A DNA stretch of 64,000 nt from Niastella populi (GTDB lineage: Bacteria > Bacteroidota > Bacteroidia > Chitinophagales > Chitinophagaceae), in NCBI RefSeq assembly GCF_002078015.1, contig NZ_LWBP01000067.1:124001-188000 (forward strand), in the 5' to 3' direction. Position numbers and translations under genes: made by a program. The notes beneath the pieces were generated by a model. That model was not told where the DNA came from, did not search any database, and saw nothing but the letters and a program-made list of their open reading frames with translations. Positions 45,966 to 54,460 of this stretch are shown piece after piece (within the stretch, counting starts at the first letter, position 1; every line of letters begins with the position of its first letter).

Positions 45966-47966
45966 CAGCAGGGTAACATTTCCTTTATAGGTATTTATAA
46001 GATCATTCTCACAGATCACATCGGCTATATACACATATACTTCCGAAGGTCCTGTTTTACCGCGTACGCGCCCATCCCAGCCAAAGGCAGGATCATTAGG
46101 CTGAAAGTTTTTCTTCTCAAACACCAGTTCGCCCCAGCGTGAAAATACCCTGAACGAACGAACCTGTGCAATGCCTTTACCGCGAACCATAAAAACATCA
46201 TTCACGCCATCGGCATCGGGCGAAAAGGCATTCGGGATAAACACCTGCGTATTCAAACAAAAGGTCTTTATGTTCATGGAGTCGGCGCCCACACACCCAA
46301 ATTCATTGGTAACCGTAGCACGATACGTTGTGTTCCTTGTAACTGCAGCAACAGGCGTTGAACAATTGGTGCAGCTGAGATCATTTGATGGCGACCATTG
46401 CCATGTAACGATGGGCCCGTTCTGCGTGGAAGGCGCGAAATTATAGGTGCTGCCGGTTGCCATGGTTACATCAGGCCCTACATCAACCCGCGGTTTGGGA
46501 TTTACCACCACTTTTATCAAAGCTGTATCTGTAAAACATGAATGCCCGTCGAACCCCACCACCTGGTAGGTAGTGGTTGTTTTCGGTGCTGCTACCGGGT
46601 TAGCAATATTGGCGCGGTTCAACCCCTGCGCCGGCGACCAGGTATATAGCCTCGCCGTTCCCCCCGCCTGCAGGTTCACAGTTTGTCCCTCACACATACT
46701 TTGATCGGGTGAAACCGTTACATCTATCGGTTGAAAAACGGTGATGTTCATGGTGTCTTTGTCAATACACCCGCTTTCGATGCTGGTAACCGTAACCACA
46801 TAGGTAGCTGGTTTGGGTGGCGTACCCACCGGCTGGGCCACCTGGGAGTCTGACAAAAAATCGGCGGGAAACCATTTGTAGGTAAAACCGCTGGCGGCAG
46901 GCGTGCCAATGGTTATGGGATGTTCAGGACAGATCACCGTATCGGGACCGGCATTGGCCAGCGGCAGAATGGGATAAATAAATGCCTGTAAGGTATCGCT
47001 GCAACCAAAACCGCTGTATGGGATAACGATCACATTTATAGTATTGATCTTTGGTGCGGGATCGAGCACCAGGTTTTCACCCGAGCCCAGCAACGTACTG
47101 AAATTGCCATCGTACCACCGGTATTCCTGGAAACCCGGCGGACCTGTAAAGCTGGCGATATTGGGATTACATTCATAATGCGCCATGGCCGTCACATCGC
47201 AGTCACCCACATCAACGTAGGCGTAGCCCCAATGCCCGCCCAGGGTACAATCGGCAGTCGTGAACTCCAGTTCCAGGGTTCTTCCGGCATAGGCCCCTAC
47301 ATTAATGAAAACCGATGACCAGCTCTTGTACTTAACCGAACCATCAACCGGAGATATCTTAAATCCCGGTAAGGCCGCGGTGGCAATATATTCGTTGGAA
47401 GCGCAGGGAAGGTATTGACTGGTTTGCACATCTTTCATGCGGGCAATGAAGCGCGGTTGTTCATTCTTATTGTGGCCGGGATCCTGGAAAACCACGGCGT
47501 ACCGATACGTAAATGACGCATTTTTCGCATCGGCCGGTACGGTGAACTGATAGGTGATGCGTTCCGCTTCACCCCCTTTTACATTATTACCCAGCCGCAT
47601 GGCAAAACCACTGCCATCGGGCGGGTTCACAGGGAATAAACCGTAAGGATCGACGTCGGTAGCGGCACCCTTTGCATATAGGGTATGCCTGCCTGTGACC
47701 GGGCTGGAAGGAGTTACAGTTATCGCATTATCGTTGTTCTCCACCGAAGTGGAACCAACATAACATTTCCAGTTATCCAATGCGCCGGCTTCAAAATCAA
47801 TATTGGCGGGACAGGAGCCTGCGGCTTGTTTGTAGTTTGTGGTTTGTTGCTGATGGTTGGTGGTTCCCGTTTTGGAATTCACCATTGACCATTGACCATT
47901 CACCGGTTGTGCCCAGGGATATGGCAATAGGAAGACTGATACGAATAAGGTAAAAATCCCTTTCAT
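45960..47966 (-). CDS. Secreted PKD/CHU_C protein partnered with PorP/SprF
   Basis: A 668-residue protein with a signal peptide (MKGIFTLFVSVFLLPYPWAQ). A C-rich N-terminal domain (ANIDFEAGALDNWKCY ... GHWGYAYVDVGDCD) is followed by several PKD/Ig-like repeats with DTVICPEHPITIG- and DQSMCEGQTVNL-type openings. It ends with the gliding-motility C-terminal domain FIPNAFSPDADGVNDVF and FRVFSRWGELVF, a T9SS type B sorting signal. Residues about 21-50 (low-complexity NGQWSMVNS ... TTNHQQQTTNYKQ) are encoded by the same kind of 7-nt repeats that fill intergenic gaps, a likely in-frame repeat insertion between signal peptide and mature domain. It is co-transcribed with the PorP/SprF gene. Confidence 0.9.
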   Translation of the reverse strand: MKGIFTLFVSVFLLPYPWAQPVNGQWSMVNSKTGTTNHQQQTTNYKQAAGSCPANIDFEAGALDNWKCYVGSTSVENNDNAITVTPSSPVTGRHTLYAKGAATDVDPYGLFPVNPPDGSGFAMRLGNNVKGGEAERITYQFTVPADAKNASFTYRYAVVFQDPGHNKNEQPRFIARMKDVQTSQYLPCASNEYIATAALPGFKISPVDGSVKYKSWSSVFINVGAYAGRTLELEFTTADCTLGGHWGYAYVDVGDCDVTAMAHYECNPNIASFTGPPGFQEYRWYDGNFSTLLGSGENLVLDPAPKINTINVIVIPYSGFGCSDTLQAFIYPILPLANAGPDTVICPEHPITIGTPAASGFTYKWFPADFLSDSQVAQPVGTPPKPATYVVTVTSIESGCIDKDTMNITVFQPIDVTVSPDQSMCEGQTVNLQAGGTARLYTWSPAQGLNRANIANPVAAPKTTTTYQVVGFDGHSCFTDTALIKVVVNPKPRVDVGPDVTMATGSTYNFAPSTQNGPIVTWQWSPSNDLSCTNCSTPVAAVTRNTTYRATVTNEFGCVGADSMNIKTFCLNTQVFIPNAFSPDADGVNDVFMVRGKGIAQVRSFRVFSRWGELVFEKKNFQPNDPAFGWDGRVRGKTGPSEVYVYIADVICENDLINTYKGNVTLLK
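47828..47905. repeat. Heptamer arrays inside a coding sequence
   Basis: On the + strand, GTTTGTA, GTTTGTG, GTTTGTT, GCTGATG, GTTGGTG, GTTCCCG (47828-47869), then TTCACCA, TTGACCA, TTGACCA, TTCACCG (47878-47905). They are translated on the minus strand into a Q/T/N-rich linker just after the signal peptide. The 7-nt period is kept although it is out of step with codons. Confidence 0.78.
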
Positions 47967-48273
47967 AGGCTAACGAATTTGCGGAAGACCAGGCTATCAG
48001 GCCGGCGGGAGGGGATTATTCGATACTGAATAAATGCGGAGAAGGGTATGCAGGTTAAGCAGTTTTAAAAGATTGTATAGTCCTGGTGTTCCTGGATGTG
48101 TTTTTCAAAAATATCTTATAAGTGACTGCTGAGTTTATATTTTACAAATACTGTGCAACAATTCTTTCTCACCGTTACCCTTTATTAACATCTGTTTAAT
48201 TTTTCATACATTCAAAAGATCAGAAAGGTTAATCCGTTACTTTTATCGCGACTTTTTAATATAATACCACATC
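47967..48273. other. Divergent promoter region
   Basis: Shared upstream region of the minus-strand T9SS protein gene and the + strand phospholipase gene. No ORF, array or structured RNA is supported. AT-rich toward the phospholipase start, where an untranslated leader is likely. Confidence 0.4.
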
Positions 48274-50805
48274 ATGGATACACGTAGAGAATTTCTCAAA
48301 AAAGCCACCGTGCTTTCGGGCGCCGCCGGTTTAATGCAGTTATTACCACCCGCTATTGCCAAAGCGCTGGCCATTGACCCCGATGCCGGAACCACCTGGA
48401 AAGATGCTGAACATGTGGTATTCCTGATGCAGGAGAACCGGTCGTTCGATCATGCCTTTGGCGCCCTGCAGGGTGTGCGGGGTTTTAATGATCCGCGGGC
48501 AATCCGCCAGCCCAACAACAACCTCGTTTGGCTGCAAACAAATAAAGAAGGCGAAACTTATGCGCCCTTCCGCCTCGATATTCACAATACAAAGGCTACC
48601 TGGATGAGCTCCCTCCCCCACTCCTGGGCCGACCAGGTTGACGCCCGCAACAACGGCCATTACGATAAATGGCTCGATGCCAAACATTCAGGGAATAAAG
48701 ATTACCGCGCCATGCCGCTGACCCTCGGTTTTCATAACCGCGAAGACATCCCGTTTTATTATGCACTGGCCGACGCCTTTACCGTTTGCGATCAGCACTT
48801 TTGTTCATCCCTTACCGGCACCACCCCCAACCGTTTGTACTTCTGGAGCGGTACCATTCGCGAAAAACCTGATGCAAACGTACAGGCCAACGTTTGGAAT
48901 AATGATGCGGATTATGATACCATGGTAAGCTGGGGTACCTTTCCCGAGCGGCTCGAAGAAGCCGGCGTTTCATGGAAGGTGTACCAGAACGAAATTAGCG
49001 TTGGCGTTGGGTTTGAAGGCGAAGAAGACAGCTGGCTGGCCAATTTCACCGATAACCCGCTGGAATTCTTTTCGCAATACAATGTAAAATTCCATCCCGC
49101 GTACCGGAACAATCTGCCGAAGGCCATAGCACAGCTTACCGAACAGATCAAAAAACAGGAACAGCTCACCGCTTCTACAAACGGTTCAACCGGCAGTGAC
49201 AAACAGCAGAAAAGGCTTGAGCAAATGAAAGCGCACCTCGCCATGCTGGAGGCAGATCAAAAGAAATATACCGCGGAAAACTACGAACGCCTTTCCACGC
49301 GGGAAAAGAACCTGCACGAAAAAGCTTTCGAGACCAATAAGAACGATCCCCACTATCATGAGCTAACGACAATTACGTATAAAGACGGCGATACCGAACG
49401 GCAAACAAAAGCGCCTAAAGGCGATGTGCTGCACCAGTTCAGGGATGATGTAAAAAATGGAAAGCTGCCCACCGTTTCGTATATCATAGCACCCGAAAAC
49501 TTTTCCGACCATCCGTCGTCTGCCTGGTTTGGTGTGTGGTACATCAGCGAGGTACTGGATATTCTCACCCAAAACCCCGAGGTATGGAAAAAAACCATCT
49601 TCGTTCTCACCTATGATGAAAACGACGGCTACTATGATCACGTGCCGCCGTTTGTTGCCCCGCATCCCGACAAAGCATCAACCGGCTTAACTTCGGCCGG
49701 AATCGATACCGGTGTTGAATATGTTGCCAGGGACCAGCAATCGATAAAAGAACTGGCCCGCGAAAGTTCCATCGGCCTCGGCTACCGTGTACCCATGGTG
49801 ATAGCATCGCCCTGGAGCCGCGGCGGCTGGGTAAACTCAGAAGTGTTTGATCATACTTCCTCTCTGCGTTTCCTGGAAGCATTTCTGTCGCATAAGACAG
49901 GAAAGAAAATAGAAGAACCCAACATCTCGAAATGGCGCCGTACCGTTTGTGGTGACCTTACCTCTGTATTCAGACCGTACAATGGAGAAAAGATTACACT
50001 GCCCCCATTCCTCGAAAGAGATGAGCTTATAGAAAGCATCCATAAAGCGCAGTTCAAACAGGTGCCATCGAACTATAAAAAGCTTACGGCAGAAGAAATT
50101 GCCGCCATCAATAAAGCGCCCTGGCAATCGCCACAAATGCCGCAGCAGGAAAAAGGCATTCGCAACGCCTGCGCCCTGCCTTATGAATTATATGCCGATG
50201 GCATGTTGTCGGCCAACGGCTCAACCATCAACATCACGCTAAAAGCAGGCAATAACGTATTTAAACAAAATGCAGCCGGTTCACCATTTCATATTTACGC
50301 CCCGGGCAAATACCAGCAACAGGTGCATCAGAATTGGGCCTTTGCCGTTGAAGCCGGGCACGATGTGAAATCGGGCTGGCAACTGAGCGATTTTGAAAAC
50401 AGCCATTATCATTTGCAGGTGTATGGTCCTAATGGGTTCTTCAGGGAACTCACGGGTACAAAAGACGATGCGCCGGTAAACATCGATTGTGTTTATGAAA
50501 CTGATGCCCTGCGCAAAGACCTGCTCACCGGTAATATTATCCTGCGGTTCACGAATGCAGGCACCCGGGCCGTTGTGCTTGAAATAACAGACAATGCGTA
50601 TAAAACACCCGCGCAAACCATAACCATTCCGGCAGGAAAAGCGAAAATAAGAAGGTCGATAAACGTCAATACCGCTAAAAGCTACGGCTGGTACGACTTT
50701 TCCGTCAAACTAAAAGGCAATCAGCATTTTGAGCGCAGGTATGCCGGCCGGGTGGAGACCGGCAAGGCAACAAAGACCGATCCTTTTATGGGAAGGGTGG
50801 TTTAA
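48274..50805 (+). CDS. Tat-exported phosphocholine-type phospholipase C
   Basis: An 843-residue enzyme with a Tat signal (TRREFLKKATVLSGAAGLMQ). The phosphoesterase domain covers about 45-600, with QENRSFDHAFGALQGVRGF, GTTPNRLYFWSG and LTYDENDGYYDHVPPF, the conserved motifs of the bacterial acid-phosphatase-related PLC family (PlcC/PlcN). Two small C-terminal beta domains (about 660-830, DUF756 type) complete the protein. It cleaves phosphatidylcholine- or sphingomyelin-like lipids to release phosphocholine or a related head group; the exact substrate is unverified. A charged helical insertion (about 290-370) is seen in Bacteroidota members. Confidence 0.92.
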   Translation: MDTRREFLKKATVLSGAAGLMQLLPPAIAKALAIDPDAGTTWKDAEHVVFLMQENRSFDHAFGALQGVRGFNDPRAIRQPNNNLVWLQTNKEGETYAPFRLDIHNTKATWMSSLPHSWADQVDARNNGHYDKWLDAKHSGNKDYRAMPLTLGFHNREDIPFYYALADAFTVCDQHFCSSLTGTTPNRLYFWSGTIREKPDANVQANVWNNDADYDTMVSWGTFPERLEEAGVSWKVYQNEISVGVGFEGEEDSWLANFTDNPLEFFSQYNVKFHPAYRNNLPKAIAQLTEQIKKQEQLTASTNGSTGSDKQQKRLEQMKAHLAMLEADQKKYTAENYERLSTREKNLHEKAFETNKNDPHYHELTTITYKDGDTERQTKAPKGDVLHQFRDDVKNGKLPTVSYIIAPENFSDHPSSAWFGVWYISEVLDILTQNPEVWKKTIFVLTYDENDGYYDHVPPFVAPHPDKASTGLTSAGIDTGVEYVARDQQSIKELARESSIGLGYRVPMVIASPWSRGGWVNSEVFDHTSSLRFLEAFLSHKTGKKIEEPNISKWRRTVCGDLTSVFRPYNGEKITLPPFLERDELIESIHKAQFKQVPSNYKKLTAEEIAAINKAPWQSPQMPQQEKGIRNACALPYELYADGMLSANGSTINITLKAGNNVFKQNAAGSPFHIYAPGKYQQQVHQNWAFAVEAGHDVKSGWQLSDFENSHYHLQVYGPNGFFRELTGTKDDAPVNIDCVYETDALRKDLLTGNIILRFTNAGTRAVVLEITDNAYKTPAQTITIPAGKAKIRRSINVNTAKSYGWYDFSVKLKGNQHFERRYAGRVETGKATKTDPFMGRVV

Positions 50806-50907
50806 CGTTTGGCCAGTAAGCAGTAAAATACATTGTCTATAAACCTTAGTTTATTACTAACTTTATAGACCGCTCAATTTATTTTACTCACACGAAAATA
50901 CTGCGCC

Positions 50908-53298
50908 ATGTCGGAAATGATAGCACCTGCCATTAGGCCCGCCAATAATTTGAAAATACTTGCCGCCAATATAAATAGTTCAGATAACTGTTTATCTATC
51001 GATAGCAAGATCTCGTTTCGTCCCTTTGTAAATTATTTAAAAGATAAAATACACGACAGCTCCGATTCACGGTCGGGCATCTATAATTACCTTATTGAAA
51101 AGTTTGAAGAATCGCCGGCTTTGCTGGAACCCGTAACAGATGAACATGTGCTGGAAGAAAACCACGACCTGCTTGAAATGCTGGGCACTACCCTGTTCCC
51201 CGTAGTAAGTGAAGAAGGAAAAAATGTGTTCACCATGGGCGTGCCGTACGAGTTCTCGGTGTTCAATTATTCTACGCCATTTAAAAAACTGTTTATCGAT
51301 GAAACCGGCGGGCATTTCCTGTTACCTGAAAATGTATCGCACGAACATCTTAAACAAGCCCAGTGCTCACTGATGTATGAGCATGTACTGGCGAAATTCT
51401 ATAACATCAAACTGAATGAAGACCCCCACCTGGTTTACCCGGTAACGGATAAAGCCACCGGTATGAAGCGTTTTTACAAATTACGGTACGACCGGCGTTT
51501 TATCGATATCACCCTGAAAGGCACCCTGCCCCAGATCCAGGATTGCGCCGTTTGCCTTAACTCCCTGCGAATTCTTGACCTCGATCAGCAACTGGCAAAA
51601 ATGCCGCTCGATCTTTTTGAGGTGGAAGGCTTTGGAGTTTGGATCGCTGAGGACTTCACCACCCAGGAATCGCTCGACTCCATAAAAAAAATACTGCTGC
51701 AGCACCACGACTGCAACCTGAACGTAATTCAAAGCCTGAAGAACAGCATCCATGGCCTCATTGGGCTAAATGAAGTACAAGTGGGGCTTACGCCATTCAT
51801 GCAACTCAACGGCCGCTTTGTGATGGACGAGAACTGCACCAGGCATGGTATACTGGGCAAAAACTGGAAAGCCGCCAATCCTGAAGACGTAGCCAGCTAC
51901 CAGATGTGTGTCGATTACTTCAGCGCACACCCCGAAGCCATGCCGCTTTCGGTGCTGGATGAAAAAATGCTGGAAGTAGCGCCGTTCACAAAGCCGTTAT
52001 TAGACGAGGGACTAAAAAGTTATATAATTTACCCCATTCAGAACAACGATGGTTTACTGGGCGCGCTGGAACTGGGCTCGCCCATTCCCAGCCAGTTGAA
52101 CCAGGATGTAATGAACCGCATAGAACCTGCCATGCCGCTGCTGTCGCTGGCTTTATTGAAGAACCGCGACACGTTCAATAACCGCATTGAAAAGATCATA
52201 AAGGAAAAATTCACGCCATTGCAACCGGCCGTTGAATGGAAATTTGCCGAAGTGGCCTGGGAATACATGCACAATGAAAATAACGAAGAGCCGAATGTTA
52301 CAGGCAATGTAGTCTTTGATAATGTATACCCGTTGTACGGCGCTGTGGACATCCGGAATTCATCTGTTGAAAGAAGCCGCGCTATTCAAAAAGACCTGAA
52401 GGAACATATCAACCTGGTTGATGAGGTGCTCGATAAATTGCAAAGCCTCCTGAAGCTTCCGTTACTGGAAGGTTTGAAGTTTAAGAATTTCACTTTCAGG
52501 CAGGCCATTGAAAACGGGCTGGCGACTGAAGATGAAGTACGCATCAACGAATTCTTCGAAAAAGAAGCCGATCCCGTGCTTTCACATTTGCAAACCAGCA
52601 ACCCACAGGCGCAGCAGATCATCAGCAATTATTTCAATATGGTGAACGACGCGGAAGGTTACCTGTACCGCAACCGAAACGAATATGAACACACGCTCAC
52701 TACCATCAACAATACGGTATTGCAGAGCTTTGAAAAACAGGAAGAGATAATGCAGCAGTCTTATCCGCATTATTTTGAAAAATACAAAACCGATGGCGTT
52801 GAATATACTATTTACATCGGGCAATCCATTGCGCCAAACAGCCCGTTCAACATGCTTTACCTGAAGAATATCAGGTTATGGCAGTTAAGTTCTATGGCAG
52901 AGATCGCCCGTATCACCCACGCATTGATCCCCAACCTGGCGGTGCCGTTACAAACCACGCAGCTGATATTGATCCATAGCCAGCCTATAAGCATCAGCTT
53001 CCGGAAAGATGAACGGCGTTTTGATGTGGAAGGTTCTTACAACATCCGCTACGAGATCATGAAGAAACGGCTTGATAAAGTGAATATCCGCGGCACCAAT
53101 GAGCGGCTCACCCAACCCGGCAAGATCGCCATGGTGTACAGTAATCCCAAAGAAGCACAGGAGTACCAGGAATACGTTATGTTCCTGCAAAGCAAGAACC
53201 TGTTGTTACCGGGCATGGAATACCTCGAGCTGGAAGAATTGCAGGGCGTGAGCGGATTGAAGGCCCTTCGCGTCAATATCAATTTGCAGGAAAACTGA
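50908..53298 (+). CDS. Large GAF-domain protein of unknown function
   Basis: A 796-residue cytosolic protein. A GAF domain is likely around residues 230-420 (VEGFGVWIAEDFTTQES ... GLKSYIIYPIQNNDGLLGAL). Near residue 475 a conserved-looking YPLYGAVDIRNSSVERSRAI segment precedes long helices. There is no kinase, cyclase or DNA-binding motif that I can confirm, and no membrane segment. Similar proteins occur as single genes in Bacteroidota and are annotated only as GAF-domain proteins; the ligand and output are unknown. It starts 103 nt after the phospholipase gene, so co-transcription is possible. Its 3' end is followed by a palindromic repeat facing the convergent BtuG-like gene. Confidence 0.8.
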   Translation: MSEMIAPAIRPANNLKILAANINSSDNCLSIDSKISFRPFVNYLKDKIHDSSDSRSGIYNYLIEKFEESPALLEPVTDEHVLEENHDLLEMLGTTLFPVVSEEGKNVFTMGVPYEFSVFNYSTPFKKLFIDETGGHFLLPENVSHEHLKQAQCSLMYEHVLAKFYNIKLNEDPHLVYPVTDKATGMKRFYKLRYDRRFIDITLKGTLPQIQDCAVCLNSLRILDLDQQLAKMPLDLFEVEGFGVWIAEDFTTQESLDSIKKILLQHHDCNLNVIQSLKNSIHGLIGLNEVQVGLTPFMQLNGRFVMDENCTRHGILGKNWKAANPEDVASYQMCVDYFSAHPEAMPLSVLDEKMLEVAPFTKPLLDEGLKSYIIYPIQNNDGLLGALELGSPIPSQLNQDVMNRIEPAMPLLSLALLKNRDTFNNRIEKIIKEKFTPLQPAVEWKFAEVAWEYMHNENNEEPNVTGNVVFDNVYPLYGAVDIRNSSVERSRAIQKDLKEHINLVDEVLDKLQSLLKLPLLEGLKFKNFTFRQAIENGLATEDEVRINEFFEKEADPVLSHLQTSNPQAQQIISNYFNMVNDAEGYLYRNRNEYEHTLTTINNTVLQSFEKQEEIMQQSYPHYFEKYKTDGVEYTIYIGQSIAPNSPFNMLYLKNIRLWQLSSMAEIARITHALIPNLAVPLQTTQLILIHSQPISISFRKDERRFDVEGSYNIRYEIMKKRLDKVNIRGTNERLTQPGKIAMVYSNPKEAQEYQEYVMFLQSKNLLLPGMEYLELEELQGVSGLKALRVNINLQEN

Positions 53299-53308
53299 TT
53301 TGTAAAAG

Positions 53309-53372
53309 ATGTGCCGCACCAGATGTGCCACACCAGATGTGCCGCACTTTCGAAGTGTGGCACATCTTCATA
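53309..53372. repeat. Tandem 14-mers ending in a palindromic hairpin
   Basis: AGATGTGCCGCACC and AGATGTGCCACACC repeats (14 nt = 2 x 7) lead into a hairpin: 53335-53349 (AGATGTGCCGCACTT) pairs with 53353-53367 (AAGTGTGGCACATCT) with one G-U pair. It lies between convergent genes and could act as a terminator in both directions. A related hairpin occurs at 59131-59159. Confidence 0.75.
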
Positions 53373-53383
53373 ACGACTGTTTC

Positions 53384-54451
53384 CTACTTCCTGATGAACG
53401 CAACCGTATTGGGATTCAAACCAGGTGTTACTTTAAAGCTGAATTTCTTTTTACCCCCTTTGTCGAAACAAAAAACTTCACCCGAAGAAACATAGTCTTT
53501 GGCATCTGTAACCCATATATCGCCAGAGGTATCGTCTACGTTAAGTCCGTATGCCATGGTGATCTGTGTTCCATCGGTTACAAAATTGGCGCCCATGGCA
53601 GAAAAATCTGCGGTATTCAATGCGCGGATGTAAGCAGAACCAAGGTAACCGCCGGTGGCATATAACTTTCCGTCGAAATAACGGATCTTACCAACAGCCG
53701 TATCCGCAGATTTTACCACTGTATTTGTGAGGGTGTTTACTTTAACCAGTTTTGGCCCTACGGCGGCATAATCACCGGTGCAACCCACATAAACATTATT
53801 GGCGCTGTCGGCCGTTATGCAGTTAGGATTAAGGCCCACTGTTATTTTCCGCAACTCGGTCAATGTATTCAGGTCTACAACAGAAATGGTTGAATCATGA
53901 CCGGGCGTTATACCACCTGAATTTGTTACAAACAATTTGTCGCCTGAAACTACCATTTGCTCGGGGTTGGCGCCCACGGCAATGTTCTTTTCTATTTCAA
54001 GCGTAGCGGTATCGATAACTGCTACCGAATTATCCCAGGCCGACACCAGTATTTTGTTTTTATACGCCACAACATACCTCGGCAGGCGTTTGGCGCCACC
54101 CGGTGTTTCAAATTTTATTTCTTTAATGCTCTTTGCGGTAACCGCATCCATTACCCGCACATTGCTGGAAGCATTCATAACAATATACATTTTACCGCCG
54201 TACAGCAGCAGATCGTTCCCGGTATCGCCAAGGCCGGCCCCATTCACATTGGCATAATAATCGGTAACAGCAGTACCCGTGCCCAGGTCATAATAAGTGA
54301 GCGTGGTATTGTTGTTATTGAACAGGCCTTCGCTCAGCACATATACACCGGTTGTTACTACCGGAACTTCTTTTGCAACATCATCCTTGTTACAGGAAGC
54401 CATACCAGCCATTATTGCTACAAGGGGTAAAAGGAACCGAAACTTTCTCAT
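53384..54451 (-). CDS. BtuG-like beta-propeller lipoprotein (DUF5074/YncE-type)
   Basis: A 355-residue surface lipoprotein. The signal peptide ends in the lipobox MAGMASC (C20). The mature part is a beta-propeller of YVTN/YncE-type blades, for example VAVIDTATLEIEKNIAVGAN, ISVVDLNTLTELRKITVGLN and NTLTNTVV. It is the second gene of an operon whose first gene is a TonB receptor preceded by a cobalamin riboswitch, only 9 nt apart. In Bacteroides, BtuG is a seven-bladed propeller lipoprotein that binds corrinoids above BtuB; this protein fits that role by fold, lipidation and context. Orthology itself is inference. Confidence 0.85.
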   Translation of the reverse strand: MRKFRFLLPLVAIMAGMASCNKDDVAKEVPVVTTGVYVLSEGLFNNNNTTLTYYDLGTGTAVTDYYANVNGAGLGDTGNDLLLYGGKMYIVMNASSNVRVMDAVTAKSIKEIKFETPGGAKRLPRYVVAYKNKILVSAWDNSVAVIDTATLEIEKNIAVGANPEQMVVSGDKLFVTNSGGITPGHDSTISVVDLNTLTELRKITVGLNPNCITADSANNVYVGCTGDYAAVGPKLVKVNTLTNTVVKSADTAVGKIRYFDGKLYATGGYLGSAYIRALNTADFSAMGANFVTDGTQITMAYGLNVDDTSGDIWVTDAKDYVSSGEVFCFDKGGKKKFSFKVTPGLNPNTVAFIRK

Positions 54452-54460
54452 TTTAGTTGA

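Noticed and set aside
50908-53298. Class III cyclase reading of the DIRNSS segment in the GAF protein
   Set aside because: Only one short segment resembles the cyclase metal motif; the second aspartate motif was not found.
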